Source: Siccibacter turicensis LMG 23730
GTDB taxonomy: Bacteria > Pseudomonadota > Gammaproteobacteria > Enterobacterales > Enterobacteriaceae
Length of the DNA stretch: 64,000 nucleotides
NCBI RefSeq assembly: GCF_000463155.2
Contig: NZ_AWFZ01000028.1
Coordinates: 124,001 to 188,000 of the forward strand
Direction: 5' to 3'
The notes below the pieces were generated by a model that searched no databases, was not told the DNA's origin, and was given only the letters and a program-made list of their open reading frames with translations. A program made the translations under genes and the position numbers. Below, piece by piece: positions 25,691 through 37,760 of the stretch (positions are counted from its first letter, which is position 1; every line of letters begins with the position of its first letter).

Positions 25691-25783
25691 ATCCGGCCCC
25701 GAGGAATAAAGGTCGGGACTCTGCTCTGGAAGCACTGCTGTGTACTATAGAGCCTGACGGATGTCGGCAGGCTCTATTTTTTT
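25691..25783 (+). ncRNA. mcaS: Small regulatory RNA McaS
   Basis: Hfq-dependent small RNA that in E. coli represses csgD, activates flhD and binds CsrA. The 3' half is almost the same as E. coli McaS: GCACTGCTGTGTACTATAG, then the terminator stem AGAGCCTG/CAGGCTCT and a T7 run (25777-25783). The 5' part is more divergent but keeps a foldable GGCC/GGTC region. A TATAAA box at 25679-25684 places the start near 25691. It lies between smrA and ogt, the same neighbourhood as in E. coli. Confidence 0.9.
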
Positions 25784-26338
25784 CATCCTTTAATGGGCGC
25801 CAGAAAAATAGTCGTTGCGGCTCGTCCTTTCAGAAAACCGATGCAGGTCCAGCGAGACCCTTGTCCCGCCTGCCTGTTGAGCGAATGTCGGCCATACACA
25901 GGTTAGTTGTCGATACTCGTAAAATAAACGCGTCAGGTTACCGCGCTCTTCCATTAAGAAGAATTCACCATGCGTCTCTTTATTAAAAAAGCCAGATTAA
26001 AAATACCGTAATGTCTATTTTCCAACGCAGTCAGTGAATCATAAAATTATCGCCAAGCATTACTAAAAAATAGAAAGCCAAAACCACATCGTTATTATTT
26101 CGCGTATTTTCCGCCCATTAAACCAGGCATCAATAAACAGCGCGCTGTTTTTTTTCGTCACAGGACGATAGCCGCAGCCAATAACTGTGACCCATCTCTC
26201 AATTATTAGCATCGGATAAGGCGCTATCCCGGCGAACAACCTGTTCCCCTTCAGGATTACACCCTGGGGGTTGTGGCACGCGTCCCGATGCGCATGTTAT
26301 GTTACGCCCCGGCATAAATGTCGGCACCGGAGCATACC
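25784..26338. other. AT-rich gene-free region between mcaS and ogt
   Basis: About 550 bp without a convincing gene. It includes a possible 13-codon frame (25970-26011) with no clear support, A/T-rich tracts at 25980-26110, and a small hairpin GGATA/TATCC (26214-26229) that resembles part of a REP unit. E. coli has the abg genes near here; none is present. Confidence 0.5.
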
Positions 26339-26854
26339 ATGTTGAAATTACTGGAAGATAAAATCGCGACCCCGCTGGGCCCGTTATGGATAATTTGCGA
26401 CGAGCAGTATCAGCTGCGCGCCGTGGAATGGGAAGAGCACAGCGATCGCATGGTGCAGCTGCTGAATATTCATTACGGTCCGGCCGGCTATCAGCGCCTC
26501 GCCAGTAATAATCCCGGCGGGCTTAGCGAGGCGCTAAAAAATTATTTTGATGGCGATCTCGGGATTATTACTACCCTGCCTACTGCCACTGCCGGAACGG
26601 CATTCCAGCGAGAAGTGTGGGCGGCGCTGCGCGCCATCCCATGCGGGCAGGTGATGCACTACGGTCAGCTTGCTGCCCAGCTTGGGCGAGCGGGCGCGGC
26701 GCGTGCGGTGGGCGCGGCAAACGGTTCGAATCCGGTAAGCATTGTGGTGCCCTGCCATCGGGTAATTGGCCGCAACGGCACCATGACCGGCTATGCCGGC
26801 GGCGTGCAACGTAAGCAATGGTTATTACAACACGAAGGTTATTTACTTATATAA
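26339..26854 (+). CDS. ogt: O6-methylguanine-DNA methyltransferase (constitutive)
   Basis: 171-residue suicide repair enzyme that transfers alkyl groups from O6-alkylguanine or O4-alkylthymine to its own cysteine. The active site PCHRVIG is present, with the upstream [17 protein letters not shown] helix-turn-helix region. Length and sequence match E. coli Ogt (171). The ATG at 26339 has GGAG 6 bp upstream; the in-frame extension to 26318 is not supported. It sits directly before fnr as in E. coli. Confidence 0.95.
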   Translation: MLKLLEDKIATPLGPLWIICDEQYQLRAVEWEEHSDRMVQLLNIHYGPAGYQRLASNNPGGLSEALKNYFDGDLGIITTLPTATAGTAFQREVWAALRAIPCGQVMHYGQLAAQLGRAGAARAVGAANGSNPVSIVVPCHRVIGRNGTMTGYAGGVQRKQWLLQHEGYLLI

Positions 26855-26994
26855 CTTCTAATTAACAATATCGGTGAATAGCGCTGCGTTTAATTCCCGC
26901 CGCCTCGCGCAAATTCAGAAATAACAGAGATTTTTCTCGCCATCCTGAATTTGCTGTTTGATGGGCTTACCTGTCAGAGAAAATGATGTTAAAA

Positions 26995-27008
26995 TTGACC
27001 AACATCAA
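26995..27008. promoter_or_regulatory. FNR operator in the fnr promoter
   Basis: TTGAC-CAAC-ATCAA matches the FNR consensus TTGAT-N4-ATCAA with one difference and lies 19 bp before the fnr start, as in the known autorepression site of E. coli. Confidence 0.85.
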
Positions 27009-27027
27009 TTACGGCCTGAGCAGAACT

Positions 27028-27780
27028 ATGATCCCGGAAAAACGAATTATTAAACGAATTCAGTCTGGCGGTTGTGCCATCCATTGCCAGGATTGCAGCA
27101 TCAGCCAGTTATGCATCCCTTTTACTCTGAACGAGCATGAGTTAGATCAGCTCGATAATATCATTGAGCGCAAAAAACCTATCCAGAAGGGGCAAACGCT
27201 CTTTAAAGCGGGTGATGAGCTGAAATCGCTTTACGCTATTCGTTCCGGCACCATTAAGAGCTACACCATCACCGAACAGGGCGACGAGCAGATTACCGGC
27301 TTCCACCTGGCAGGCGATCTGGTTGGGTTTGACGCCATCGGTACGGCGCACCATCCGAGCTTTGCCCAGGCGCTGGAGACCTCAATGGTCTGCGAAATTC
27401 CGTTCGAAACTCTGGACGACCTGTCCGGGAAGATGCCGAACCTGCGTCAGCAGATGATGCGTCTGATGAGCGGCGAAATCAAAGGCGACCAGGATATGAT
27501 CCTGCTGTTGTCCAAGAAAAATGCCGAGGAGCGTCTGGCGGCGTTTATCTATAACCTCTCCCGCCGTTTCGCCCAGCGTGGCTTCTCGCCGCGTGAGTTC
27601 CGTCTGACCATGACCCGCGGCGATATCGGTAACTACCTGGGGCTGACCGTGGAAACCATCAGTCGTCTGCTGGGTCGCTTCCAGAAAAGCGGCATGCTGG
27701 CGGTAAAAGGTAAGTACATCACTATCGAAAACAGCGAAATTCTGTCGCAGCTTGCCGGGCAATCCCGCAACGTCGCCTGA
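27028..27780 (+). CDS. fnr: Anaerobic global regulator FNR
   Basis: 250 residues, oxygen-sensing CRP-family activator. The [4Fe-4S] ligands are Cys20, Cys23 and Cys29 in the N-terminal cluster, plus the cysteine of TSMVCEIP near 122. The DNA-binding helix [15 protein letters not shown] has the FNR-specific E-SR contacts. The start at 27028 gives exactly the E. coli length; an in-frame frame upstream crosses its own operator. It activates many anaerobic genes, and probably influences nearby uspE and fumarase genes. Confidence 0.97.
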   Translation: MIPEKRIIKRIQSGGCAIHCQDCSISQLCIPFTLNEHELDQLDNIIERKKPIQKGQTLFKAGDELKSLYAIRSGTIKSYTITEQGDEQITGFHLAGDLVGFDAIGTAHHPSFAQALETSMVCEIPFETLDDLSGKMPNLRQQMMRLMSGEIKGDQDMILLLSKKNAEERLAAFIYNLSRRFAQRGFSPREFRLTMTRGDIGNYLGLTVETISRLLGRFQKSGMLAVKGKYITIENSEILSQLAGQSRNVA

Positions 27781-27974
27781 CCTTCTCTGCCCTTTGTCGG
27801 ATCGCCGGATTTTCCTGAATTATTGATCTGGCAAAGGGTTCTCATCTGTTTCATTCAATCCTTATGGGTTACTCTTAAAGTTAACTCTGCCCGCGATTTA
27901 TCACGTTCAGGCGAAGCGCAAGGGCGTGACGGAAAACGGGAGCAAGTGGTTAGCATTAAGTAAGGAGACCCTGT

Positions 27975-28925
27975 ATGGCAAAGTATCAAAACATGCTGGT
28001 GGCCATCGATCCTAACCAGGACGATCAGCCAGCGTTACGGCGTGCAGTTTACCTGCATCAACGGATTGGTGGCCGGATTAAAGCGTTCCTGCCGATTTAT
28101 GACTTTTCTTACGAGATGACCACCCTGCTGTCTCCCGATGAGCGCACCGCCATGCGTCAGGGCGTAATCAGCCAGCGTACCGCCTGGATACGTGAGCAGG
28201 CGCAGTATTACATCGAAGCGGGCGTGCCGATTGAGATAAAAGTGGTGTGGCACAACCGCCCTTACGAAGCCATCATTCAGGAAGTCATCAGCGGCGATCA
28301 TGACCTGCTGCTCAAAATGGCCCACCAGCACGACCGTCTCGAATCCGTGATTTTCACCCCCACCGACTGGCATCTGCTGCGCAAGTGCCCCTGCCCGGTA
28401 TGGATGGTGAAGGATCAGCCGTGGCCGGAAGGCGGGAAAGCGGTGGTGGCGGTCAACCTTGCCAGCGAAGAGCCGTACCACAACGCGCTCAACGAGAAGC
28501 TGATACGCGAAACCCAGCAGCTGGCGCTGAACGTCAACCACACCGAAGTGCAGCTGGTGGGTGCCTATCCCGTAACGCCTATCAATATTGCCATTGAGCT
28601 GCCGGATTTCGACCCCAGCGTCTATAACGATGCCATTCGCGGCCAGCACCTGCTGGCGATGAAATCCCTGCGCCAGCGCTTTGGTATTGATGAGAAGTGC
28701 ACCCACGTCGAGAAAGGGCTGCCGGAAGAGGTCATCCCGGATCTGGCCGAACATCTACAGGCCGGGATCGTGGTGCTCGGCACCGTCGGGCGCACCGGGC
28801 TGTCCGCCGCGTTCCTCGGTAATACTGCGGAGCAGGTTATCGACCGGCTGCGCTGCGACCTGCTGGTCATCAAACCGGATGACTACCAGAGTCCGGTTGA
28901 GCTGGACGACGACGAAGACGACTAG
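27975..28925 (+). CDS. uspE: Universal stress protein E
   Basis: 316-residue tandem universal stress protein. Two Usp domains occupy about residues 1-150 and 155-305; the second ends with [20 protein letters not shown], the family's nucleotide-binding signature. Involved in stress resistance, motility and aggregation in E. coli. An AAGGAG ribosome-binding site precedes the ATG. Follows fnr as in E. coli. Confidence 0.95.
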   Translation: MAKYQNMLVAIDPNQDDQPALRRAVYLHQRIGGRIKAFLPIYDFSYEMTTLLSPDERTAMRQGVISQRTAWIREQAQYYIEAGVPIEIKVVWHNRPYEAIIQEVISGDHDLLLKMAHQHDRLESVIFTPTDWHLLRKCPCPVWMVKDQPWPEGGKAVVAVNLASEEPYHNALNEKLIRETQQLALNVNHTEVQLVGAYPVTPINIAIELPDFDPSVYNDAIRGQHLLAMKSLRQRFGIDEKCTHVEKGLPEEVIPDLAEHLQAGIVVLGTVGRTGLSAAFLGNTAEQVIDRLRCDLLVIKPDDYQSPVELDDDEDD

Positions 28926-28936
28926 TCCCGGATGCG

Positions 28937-28967
28937 AAAAAGCCCACCGAACGGTGGGCTTTTTTTT
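28937..28967. terminator. Bidirectional terminator after uspE
   Basis: AAAAGCCCACCG/CGGTGGGCTTTT with 2 nt loop, flanked by A and T runs, between convergent uspE and the MscS-like gene. Confidence 0.88.
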
Positions 28968-28979
28968 GCCAGCCAAACC

Positions 28980-30110
28980 CTAATCCAGGGTTGGCGGCGC
29001 GGCCTGCTGCGCCACTTTCTGCTGCCCGGCGCCGCTTGAGAACGGCGAGCGCACGATAAGGCTTGGCAGCGCCAGCTCAATCTCATGCTCGGCCAGCCCT
29101 TCGATAATGCGGATGTTGATCTCCTGCTGGATATCCATGTACTTGTTGTAGTCCGCCGTATTGACGATATGCACCACTTCAAAGGTCAGACGGTCCTGGC
29201 TGAAGGCCTGCAGGTGCGCACGGTCGAATTTGGTTTCGCCGACGTCGGTAATAATCTGCTTCACCATGTCGCCAACCAGACGCAGCTTTTCCGGCGGCGT
29301 CGAGTAGGAGACGCCGAAGGTAAAGACGATACGACGCGTCTGCATGCGCTTATAGTTGTGCAGCGTCTGCTGCAGCAGAATGGCGTTGGCGCAGACGATC
29401 TGCTCCCCGCTCAGGCTGCGAATACGGGTGGTTTTCAGGCCGATGTGCTCGATGGTACCCGCCACATCGCCAAACACCACGAAGTCGCCAATCTCAAAGG
29501 GTTTATCAAAGCCGATGGAGAGCGAGGCAAAGACATCGCTGAGGATGGTCTGCACCGCCAGGGCAATAGCAATACCCCCTACCCCGAGACTTGCCACCAG
29601 CGCCGTGATATCCACCCCGGCGTTCGCCAGAATCGACAGCAGCATGATGGACCACACCAGAGCGCGCAGCAGGATGCCGACGATGACCAGCGTGACCGGA
29701 TTTTTGTTGGAGCCAGGCGCTGAAATCAGATGGCGTAGCCACGACTGCACCACCTGGTCAAACCACAGGGCGACCTGCACCGCCAGCACCAGGAACCAGG
29801 CATGAGAGATGGTGCCGTAAAGCCGGTCAGGCAGGGAGACAAAGCGCAGGCTGAACAGGAAGGCGGCAATAAAGATCAGCAGCTTGCTGGTGCGGTTGAG
29901 CATGTCGAACAGGATCACCCGCATGCGATGGTTATTGACCTCCTGCTGATGGCTTCCCCGCCAGTTCTGCACGCCTTTATGCAGCATGGCCAGCAGGCGG
30001 TTGAGCAACCAGTAGGTCACCAGAGTGACAACAACGACGGTGGCGACACCGATCCAGAACGTCGGCGTCATCAGTAACGACACAAAATTGAGCCGGGCCA
30101 GATAATCCAT
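28980..30110 (-). CDS. MscS-family mechanosensitive channel
   Basis: 376 residues. Five or so N-terminal membrane segments lead to the MscS pore helix and beta domain: LVASLGVGGIAIALAVQTIL, then SIGFDKPFEIGDFVVFGDVA. It is not YnaI of E. coli, whose sequence differs, although ynaI occupies a similar neighbourhood. The ATG at 30110 has GAGGAG just upstream. The last 15 residues are Ala/Gln-rich and poorly conserved in appearance. Role in osmotic down-shock is inferred from the family. Confidence 0.85.
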   Translation of the reverse strand: MDYLARLNFVSLLMTPTFWIGVATVVVVTLVTYWLLNRLLAMLHKGVQNWRGSHQQEVNNHRMRVILFDMLNRTSKLLIFIAAFLFSLRFVSLPDRLYGTISHAWFLVLAVQVALWFDQVVQSWLRHLISAPGSNKNPVTLVIVGILLRALVWSIMLLSILANAGVDITALVASLGVGGIAIALAVQTILSDVFASLSIGFDKPFEIGDFVVFGDVAGTIEHIGLKTTRIRSLSGEQIVCANAILLQQTLHNYKRMQTRRIVFTFGVSYSTPPEKLRLVGDMVKQIITDVGETKFDRAHLQAFSQDRLTFEVVHIVNTADYNKYMDIQQEINIRIIEGLAEHEIELALPSLIVRSPFSSGAGQQKVAQQAAPPTLD

Positions 30111-30206
30111 TACTCCTCCTCTTTTTACAGCGAAGTAAAAGTATAGACAGCTGGGGTGAGGCGTCGAAAAATGCGGACGTAAATCAGATAAGCCCGGCAA
30201 CAGACG

Positions 30207-30233
30207 TAAAAAAACCGCCCCGAAGGACGGTTT
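30207..30233 (-). terminator. Terminator after pntB
   Basis: Read on the minus strand: AACCGTCC-TTCG-GGGCGGTT with one mismatch, followed by TTTTT. It closes the pntAB operon. Confidence 0.8.
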
Positions 30234-30248
30234 ATGCAGCAGGCGCTG

Positions 30249-31640
<1,392 letters not shown>

Positions 31641-31647
31641 TTACCCC

Positions 31648-33698
<2,051 letters not shown>

Positions 33699-34643
33699 AT
33701 GACTCTCAAGAACACCCTTCTGGCGTCCGCAGTAATTGCTGCGACCACGCTGTCCGCTCATGCCGCGACAGAATTAACGCCGGACCAGGCCGCCGCTCTG
33801 AAACCGTATGACCGCATTACGGTAACCGGGCGCTTTAACGCCATCAACGAAGCGGTGACCGCCGTTTCTCGTCGTGCCGACGCGATGGGCGCCGCCTCTT
33901 TTTACGTTCTGGATACCAACGACACCGGCAACAGCGGCAACTGGCGCGTCGTGGCCGATGTCTATCATGAAGACGCACCCAAAGCGGATGCCCAGCAGAA
34001 CCGCGTGATCAACGGCGTGGTCGAGCTGCCGAAGGATCAGGCGTTCGCGCTTGAGCCTTACGATACCGTCACGGTCAAAGGCTTCTTCCGCAGCCAGCCT
34101 GAAGTTAACGATGCCATCACCAAAAAGGCGAAGGCCAAAGACGCGCACGCGTTTTACGTCGTGCGTCAGGTGGATGCTAACCAGGGCGGCAACCAGCTGA
34201 TTACCGCGTTCCTCTATAAAGCCGATGCGAAGAAACGCGTCCTGCAGAGCCCGGACGCGATTCCGGCCGACTCCGATGCCGGGCGTGCTGCGCTGGCGCA
34301 GGGCGGTACAGCGGCGAAGAAAGTAGAAATTCCGGGTGTTGCTACCTCCTCCGCGCCGTCAAGCGACGTGGGCCGCTTCTTCGAAACCCAGTCCTCTAAA
34401 GGTGGCCGTTACACTGTCACCCTGCCGGACGGCACATCCGTGCAGGAAGTGAACAAAGTCACCGCCGCCCAAATGGTGCCGTTCGACAGCGTGAAGTTCA
34501 CCGGCAACTACCACAGCATGACCGACGTCTCCTATCAGGTGGCCAAACGCGCCGCGAAGAAAGGCGCCAGGTACTACCATGTCACCCGCCAGTGGCAGGA
34601 AAGCGGCGGCAACATGACCATCAGCGCCGACCTGTACAAGTAA
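33699..34643 (+). CDS. ydgH: Periplasmic YdgH/BhsA/McbA-domain protein
   Basis: 314 residues, same length as E. coli YdgH. A signal peptide ends at AHA (about residue 23). Three repeated DUF1471-type domains follow, each starting with a 'YDxITVTGxF' type strand (residues about 35-90, 110-170 and 250-310). Linked to envelope stability in related bacteria. The ATG at 33699 is chosen because the upstream in-frame extension has no ribosome-binding site and would bury the signal peptide. Confidence 0.92.
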   Translation: MTLKNTLLASAVIAATTLSAHAATELTPDQAAALKPYDRITVTGRFNAINEAVTAVSRRADAMGAASFYVLDTNDTGNSGNWRVVADVYHEDAPKADAQQNRVINGVVELPKDQAFALEPYDTVTVKGFFRSQPEVNDAITKKAKAKDAHAFYVVRQVDANQGGNQLITAFLYKADAKKRVLQSPDAIPADSDAGRAALAQGGTAAKKVEIPGVATSSAPSSDVGRFFETQSSKGGRYTVTLPDGTSVQEVNKVTAAQMVPFDSVKFTGNYHSMTDVSYQVAKRAAKKGARYYHVTRQWQESGGNMTISADLYK

Positions 34644-34655
34644 GCGCGCGTGAAT

Positions 34656-34685
34656 AAAAAAGGCAGCCCCGGCTGCCTTTTTTGT
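34656..34685 (+). terminator. Terminator after ydgH
   Basis: AAAGGCAG-CCCCGG-CTGCCTTT hairpin followed by TTTTG, 12 bp after the ydgH stop codon. Confidence 0.88.
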
Positions 34686-34827
34686 CATTTGATATTATTT
34701 GCTGTTCATCTCATTGCAAGCGCGCCACCCTCTGCGTAAAATCCCGCGCCTTAGTGCGATCCTCCATGTTTATGCGTTATAGCGTAATAATTATTCTGGA
34801 TCTTCTCTCGTTACTGACAGGATACCT

Positions 34828-36210
34828 ATGGAAAAGAAACTGGGTCTGGCGGCACTGACTGCACTGGTCCTGAGCTCAATGCTGGGCGCCGGCGTGTTCA
34901 GCCTGCCACAGAACATGGCGGATGTGGCAAGCCCGGCCGCGCTGCTGATTGGCTGGGGGATCACCGGCATCGGCATCCTGATGCTGGCGGTGGCGATGCT
35001 GATCCTCACCCGCATTCGCCCGGACCTGGACGGCGGTATCTTCACCTATGCGCGCGAAGGCTTCGGCGAGCTGCTGGGCTTCTGCTCCGCCTGGGGTTAC
35101 TGGCTGTGTGCGGTGATCGCCAACGTGTCCTATCTGGTCATCGTCTTCTCGGCCCTGAGTTTCTTTACCGATACCCCTGAGCTGCGCCTGTTTGGCGACG
35201 GCAATACCTGGCAATCCATCGTTGGCGCGTCGGTGCTGCTGTGGCTGGTGCACTGGCTGGTGCTGCGCGGCGTGCAAACCGCGGCCAGCATCAATCTGGC
35301 GGCGACGCTGGCGAAGCTGCTGCCGCTCGGCCTGTTTGTGGTGCTGGCGGTGATGGCCTTCAACATGGATACCTTCACGCTCGACTTTACCGGGGTATCG
35401 CTGGGCGTCCCGGTGTGGGAGCAAGTGAAAAACACCATGCTGATCACCCTGTGGGTGTTTATCGGCGTGGAGGGCGCGGTGGTGGTCTCCGCCCGCGCGC
35501 GCAATAAAAACGACGTTGGCCGCGCGACGCTGCTGGCGGTACTTTCCGCGCTGGTGGTCTACCTGCTGGTGACGCTGCTGTCGCTCGGCGTGGTTGCCCG
35601 CCCTGAGTTGGCGCAGATGCGCAACCCGTCAATGGCCGGGCTGATGGTTGAGATGATGGGCAAGTGGGGCGAAGTGGTGATCTCCGCCGGGCTTATCGTC
35701 TCGGTGTGCGGCGCCTACCTGAGCTGGACCATTATGGCCGCTGAGGTGCCGCTGCTGGCGGCAACGCACAAAGCGTTTCCGAAGGTGTTCGCCCGCCAGA
35801 ACGCCCGCAACGCGCCGTCTGCCTCGCTGTGGCTGACCAACATCAGCGTGCAGCTCTGTCTGGTGCTGATCTGGCTGACCGGGTCGGACTACAACACCCT
35901 GCTGACCATCGCCTCGGAAATGATCCTCGTGCCCTACTTCCTGGTTGGCGCGTATCTGCTTAAAATCGCTAAAAAACCGCTGCACCGGATGGTGGGTGTC
36001 GGGGCGTGCATTTATGGCTTATGGTTATTGTATGCTTCGGGCCCAATGCACCTGCTGCTGTCGGTGGTACTGTATGCGCCTGGCCTGCTGGTGTTTGTGT
36101 ATGCCCGCCGCACCCATAGCGACAACGTCCGGCTTAACCGCCGCGAGAAAACGGCGATGGTGGCCCTGCTGATTGCTGCGCTGCCGGCAACCTGGATGCT
36201 GATGCGCTGA
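34828..36210 (+). CDS. ydgI: Arginine:ornithine antiporter-like APC-family transporter
   Basis: 460 residues, about twelve membrane segments, APC superfamily basic-amino-acid/polyamine antiporter group. The first helix has the conserved SSMLGAGVFSLPQNMA motif. Ortholog of E. coli YdgI (ArcD type). Arginine/ornithine exchange is the family assignment; no arginine deiminase genes are adjacent. A GACAGGA ribosome-binding site precedes the start. Followed closely by folM. Confidence 0.9.
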   Translation: MEKKLGLAALTALVLSSMLGAGVFSLPQNMADVASPAALLIGWGITGIGILMLAVAMLILTRIRPDLDGGIFTYAREGFGELLGFCSAWGYWLCAVIANVSYLVIVFSALSFFTDTPELRLFGDGNTWQSIVGASVLLWLVHWLVLRGVQTAASINLAATLAKLLPLGLFVVLAVMAFNMDTFTLDFTGVSLGVPVWEQVKNTMLITLWVFIGVEGAVVVSARARNKNDVGRATLLAVLSALVVYLLVTLLSLGVVARPELAQMRNPSMAGLMVEMMGKWGEVVISAGLIVSVCGAYLSWTIMAAEVPLLAATHKAFPKVFARQNARNAPSASLWLTNISVQLCLVLIWLTGSDYNTLLTIASEMILVPYFLVGAYLLKIAKKPLHRMVGVGACIYGLWLLYASGPMHLLLSVVLYAPGLLVFVYARRTHSDNVRLNRREKTAMVALLIAALPATWMLMR

Positions 36211-36239
36211 TCCCCACCCTGAATAACGAGGAGTGACCG

Positions 36240-36962
36240 ATGGGAAAGAGTCCTGACCGCCCCATTCTGATTACTGGCGGAGGCCGTCGCATCGGCCTTG
36301 CGCTGGCGCATCACTTTTTAGCCCAGCAGCATCCGGTCATTGTCAGCTACCGTACGCGCTATCCGGCTATCGACGTGCTCGAAGAGGCTGGCGGCGTCTG
36401 TATTGAGGCCGACTTCTGCACCGACGAGGGCATTCTGGCGTTTGCCGATGAGGTTAAGCGCCGCACCACCAGCCTGCGCGCGGTGCTGCACAACGCCAGC
36501 GCCTGGCTGGCGGAGTCCCCCGCCCACGCACCGCAGGACGTGCTCTCGGCCATGCTGCAGATCCACGTTCACGCCCCCTATCTGCTCAACTACGCCTTTG
36601 AACCGCTGCTGCGCGGCAGCGGCCATGCGGCGAGCGATATCATTCACTTCACCGACTACGTGGTGGAGCGCGGAAGCGACAAACACATCGCCTATGCGGC
36701 CAGCAAAGCCGCGCTGGATAACATGACGCGCTCGTTCGCCAAAAAAATGGCCCCCGAAGTGAAGGTGAACGCCATCGCTCCGTCGCTGATCCTGTTTAAC
36801 GAAGGTGACGATGCTGCATATCGCCAGAAGGCGCTGAGCAAATCGCTGATGAAGATCGCGCCGGGTGAAAAGGAGATCATCGACCTGGTGGACTACCTGC
36901 TCACCAGCTGCTACGTCACGGGCCGCTCGTTTGGGGTGGACGGAGGTCGTCCCCTTCGCTGA
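36240..36962 (+). CDS. folM: Dihydromonapterin reductase / dihydrofolate reductase FolM
   Basis: 240-residue short-chain dehydrogenase. NADPH-binding TGGGRRIGLALA at the N-terminus, catalytic YAASKAAL (Tyr and Lys) in the middle. FolM reduces dihydromonapterin and, weakly, dihydrofolate. In E. coli ydgC lies between folM and rstA; it is missing here. Confidence 0.94.
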   Translation: MGKSPDRPILITGGGRRIGLALAHHFLAQQHPVIVSYRTRYPAIDVLEEAGGVCIEADFCTDEGILAFADEVKRRTTSLRAVLHNASAWLAESPAHAPQDVLSAMLQIHVHAPYLLNYAFEPLLRGSGHAASDIIHFTDYVVERGSDKHIAYAASKAALDNMTRSFAKKMAPEVKVNAIAPSLILFNEGDDAAYRQKALSKSLMKIAPGEKEIIDLVDYLLTSCYVTGRSFGVDGGRPLR

Positions 36963-36964
36963 GT

Positions 36965-36981
36965 TGTTTACTCAGGATTGA
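36965..36981 (+). promoter_or_regulatory. PhoP-box-like direct repeat upstream of rstA
   Basis: TGTTTA-CTCAG-GATTGA matches the PhoP box layout (two GTTTA-like hexamers spaced by 5 bp) and keeps the same degenerate second half as in the E. coli rstA promoter. It lies about 56 bp before rstA and just after the folM stop. Confidence 0.7.
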
Positions 36982-37037
36982 TAGTATTCATATCCAGGGG
37001 CGTGTATCCTGGATTTTTTTCGTGAGCGCAACGCACG

Positions 37038-37760
37038 ATGAGCAAGATTGTTTTTGTTGAGGACGACCCGGAGGTCGGGTCGCTTATCGCCGCCTGGCTG
37101 GGCAAGCACGACCTTGACGTGGTGATTGAAAACCGGGGCGACCAGGCCGAGGCAACCATTGCCCGGGAACAGCCGGACCTGGTGCTGCTGGACATTATGC
37201 TGCCCGGAAAAGACGGCATGACGCTGTGCCGCGATCTACGCCCGCAGTGGGACGGCCCGATTGTCCTGCTTACTTCGCTCGACAGCGATATGAACCATAT
37301 TCTCGCCCTCGAAATGGGAGCCAGCGACTATATCCTGAAAACCACCCCGCCGCCGGTGCTGCTGGCCCGGCTACGGCTGCATCTGCGCCAGCGTCAGGCG
37401 CCGGCGCAGGACACCCTCCCCACCACACTGCGCCCGCACAAGGCGTTGCAGTTCGGTACTCTGTGCATTGACCCGCTCAACCGCCAGGTCACCCTCGGAC
37501 GCACGCTGGTAAGCCTCTCCACCGCTGATTTCGACCTGCTGTGGGAGCTTGCCACCCATGCCGGGCTTATCATGGATCGCGATGCGCTGCTTAAAAACCT
37601 GCGCGGGGTGAGCTATGACGGGCTGGACCGCAGCGTGGACGTGGCGATTTCACGGCTGCGTAAAAAGCTTAACGACAGCGCCACCGAGCCGTACCGCATC
37701 AAAACCGTGCGCAACAAAGGCTACCTGTTTGCACCTCACGCCTGGGATACCGAAGCCTGA
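37038..37760 (+). CDS. rstA: Response regulator RstA
   Basis: 240 residues, OmpR-family. Receiver domain with acidic pocket Glu8-Asp9-Asp10 and phosphorylated Asp52 (LLDIMLPGKDG); the C-terminal winged helix includes SYDGLDRSVDVAISRLRKKL. Paired with RstB; the rstB start overlaps the stop by one base (TGATG). Controls acid, iron and stress genes in E. coli under PhoP. Confidence 0.96.
   Translation: MSKIVFVEDDPEVGSLIAAWLGKHDLDVVIENRGDQAEATIAREQPDLVLLDIMLPGKDGMTLCRDLRPQWDGPIVLLTSLDSDMNHILALEMGASDYILKTTPPPVLLARLRLHLRQRQAPAQDTLPTTLRPHKALQFGTLCIDPLNRQVTLGRTLVSLSTADFDLLWELATHAGLIMDRDALLKNLRGVSYDGLDRSVDVAISRLRKKLNDSATEPYRIKTVRNKGYLFAPHAWDTEA

Noticed and set aside
25970-26011. 13-codon frame between mcaS and ogt
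   Set aside because: Very short, no strong ribosome-binding site, in AT-rich sequence where such frames arise by chance.
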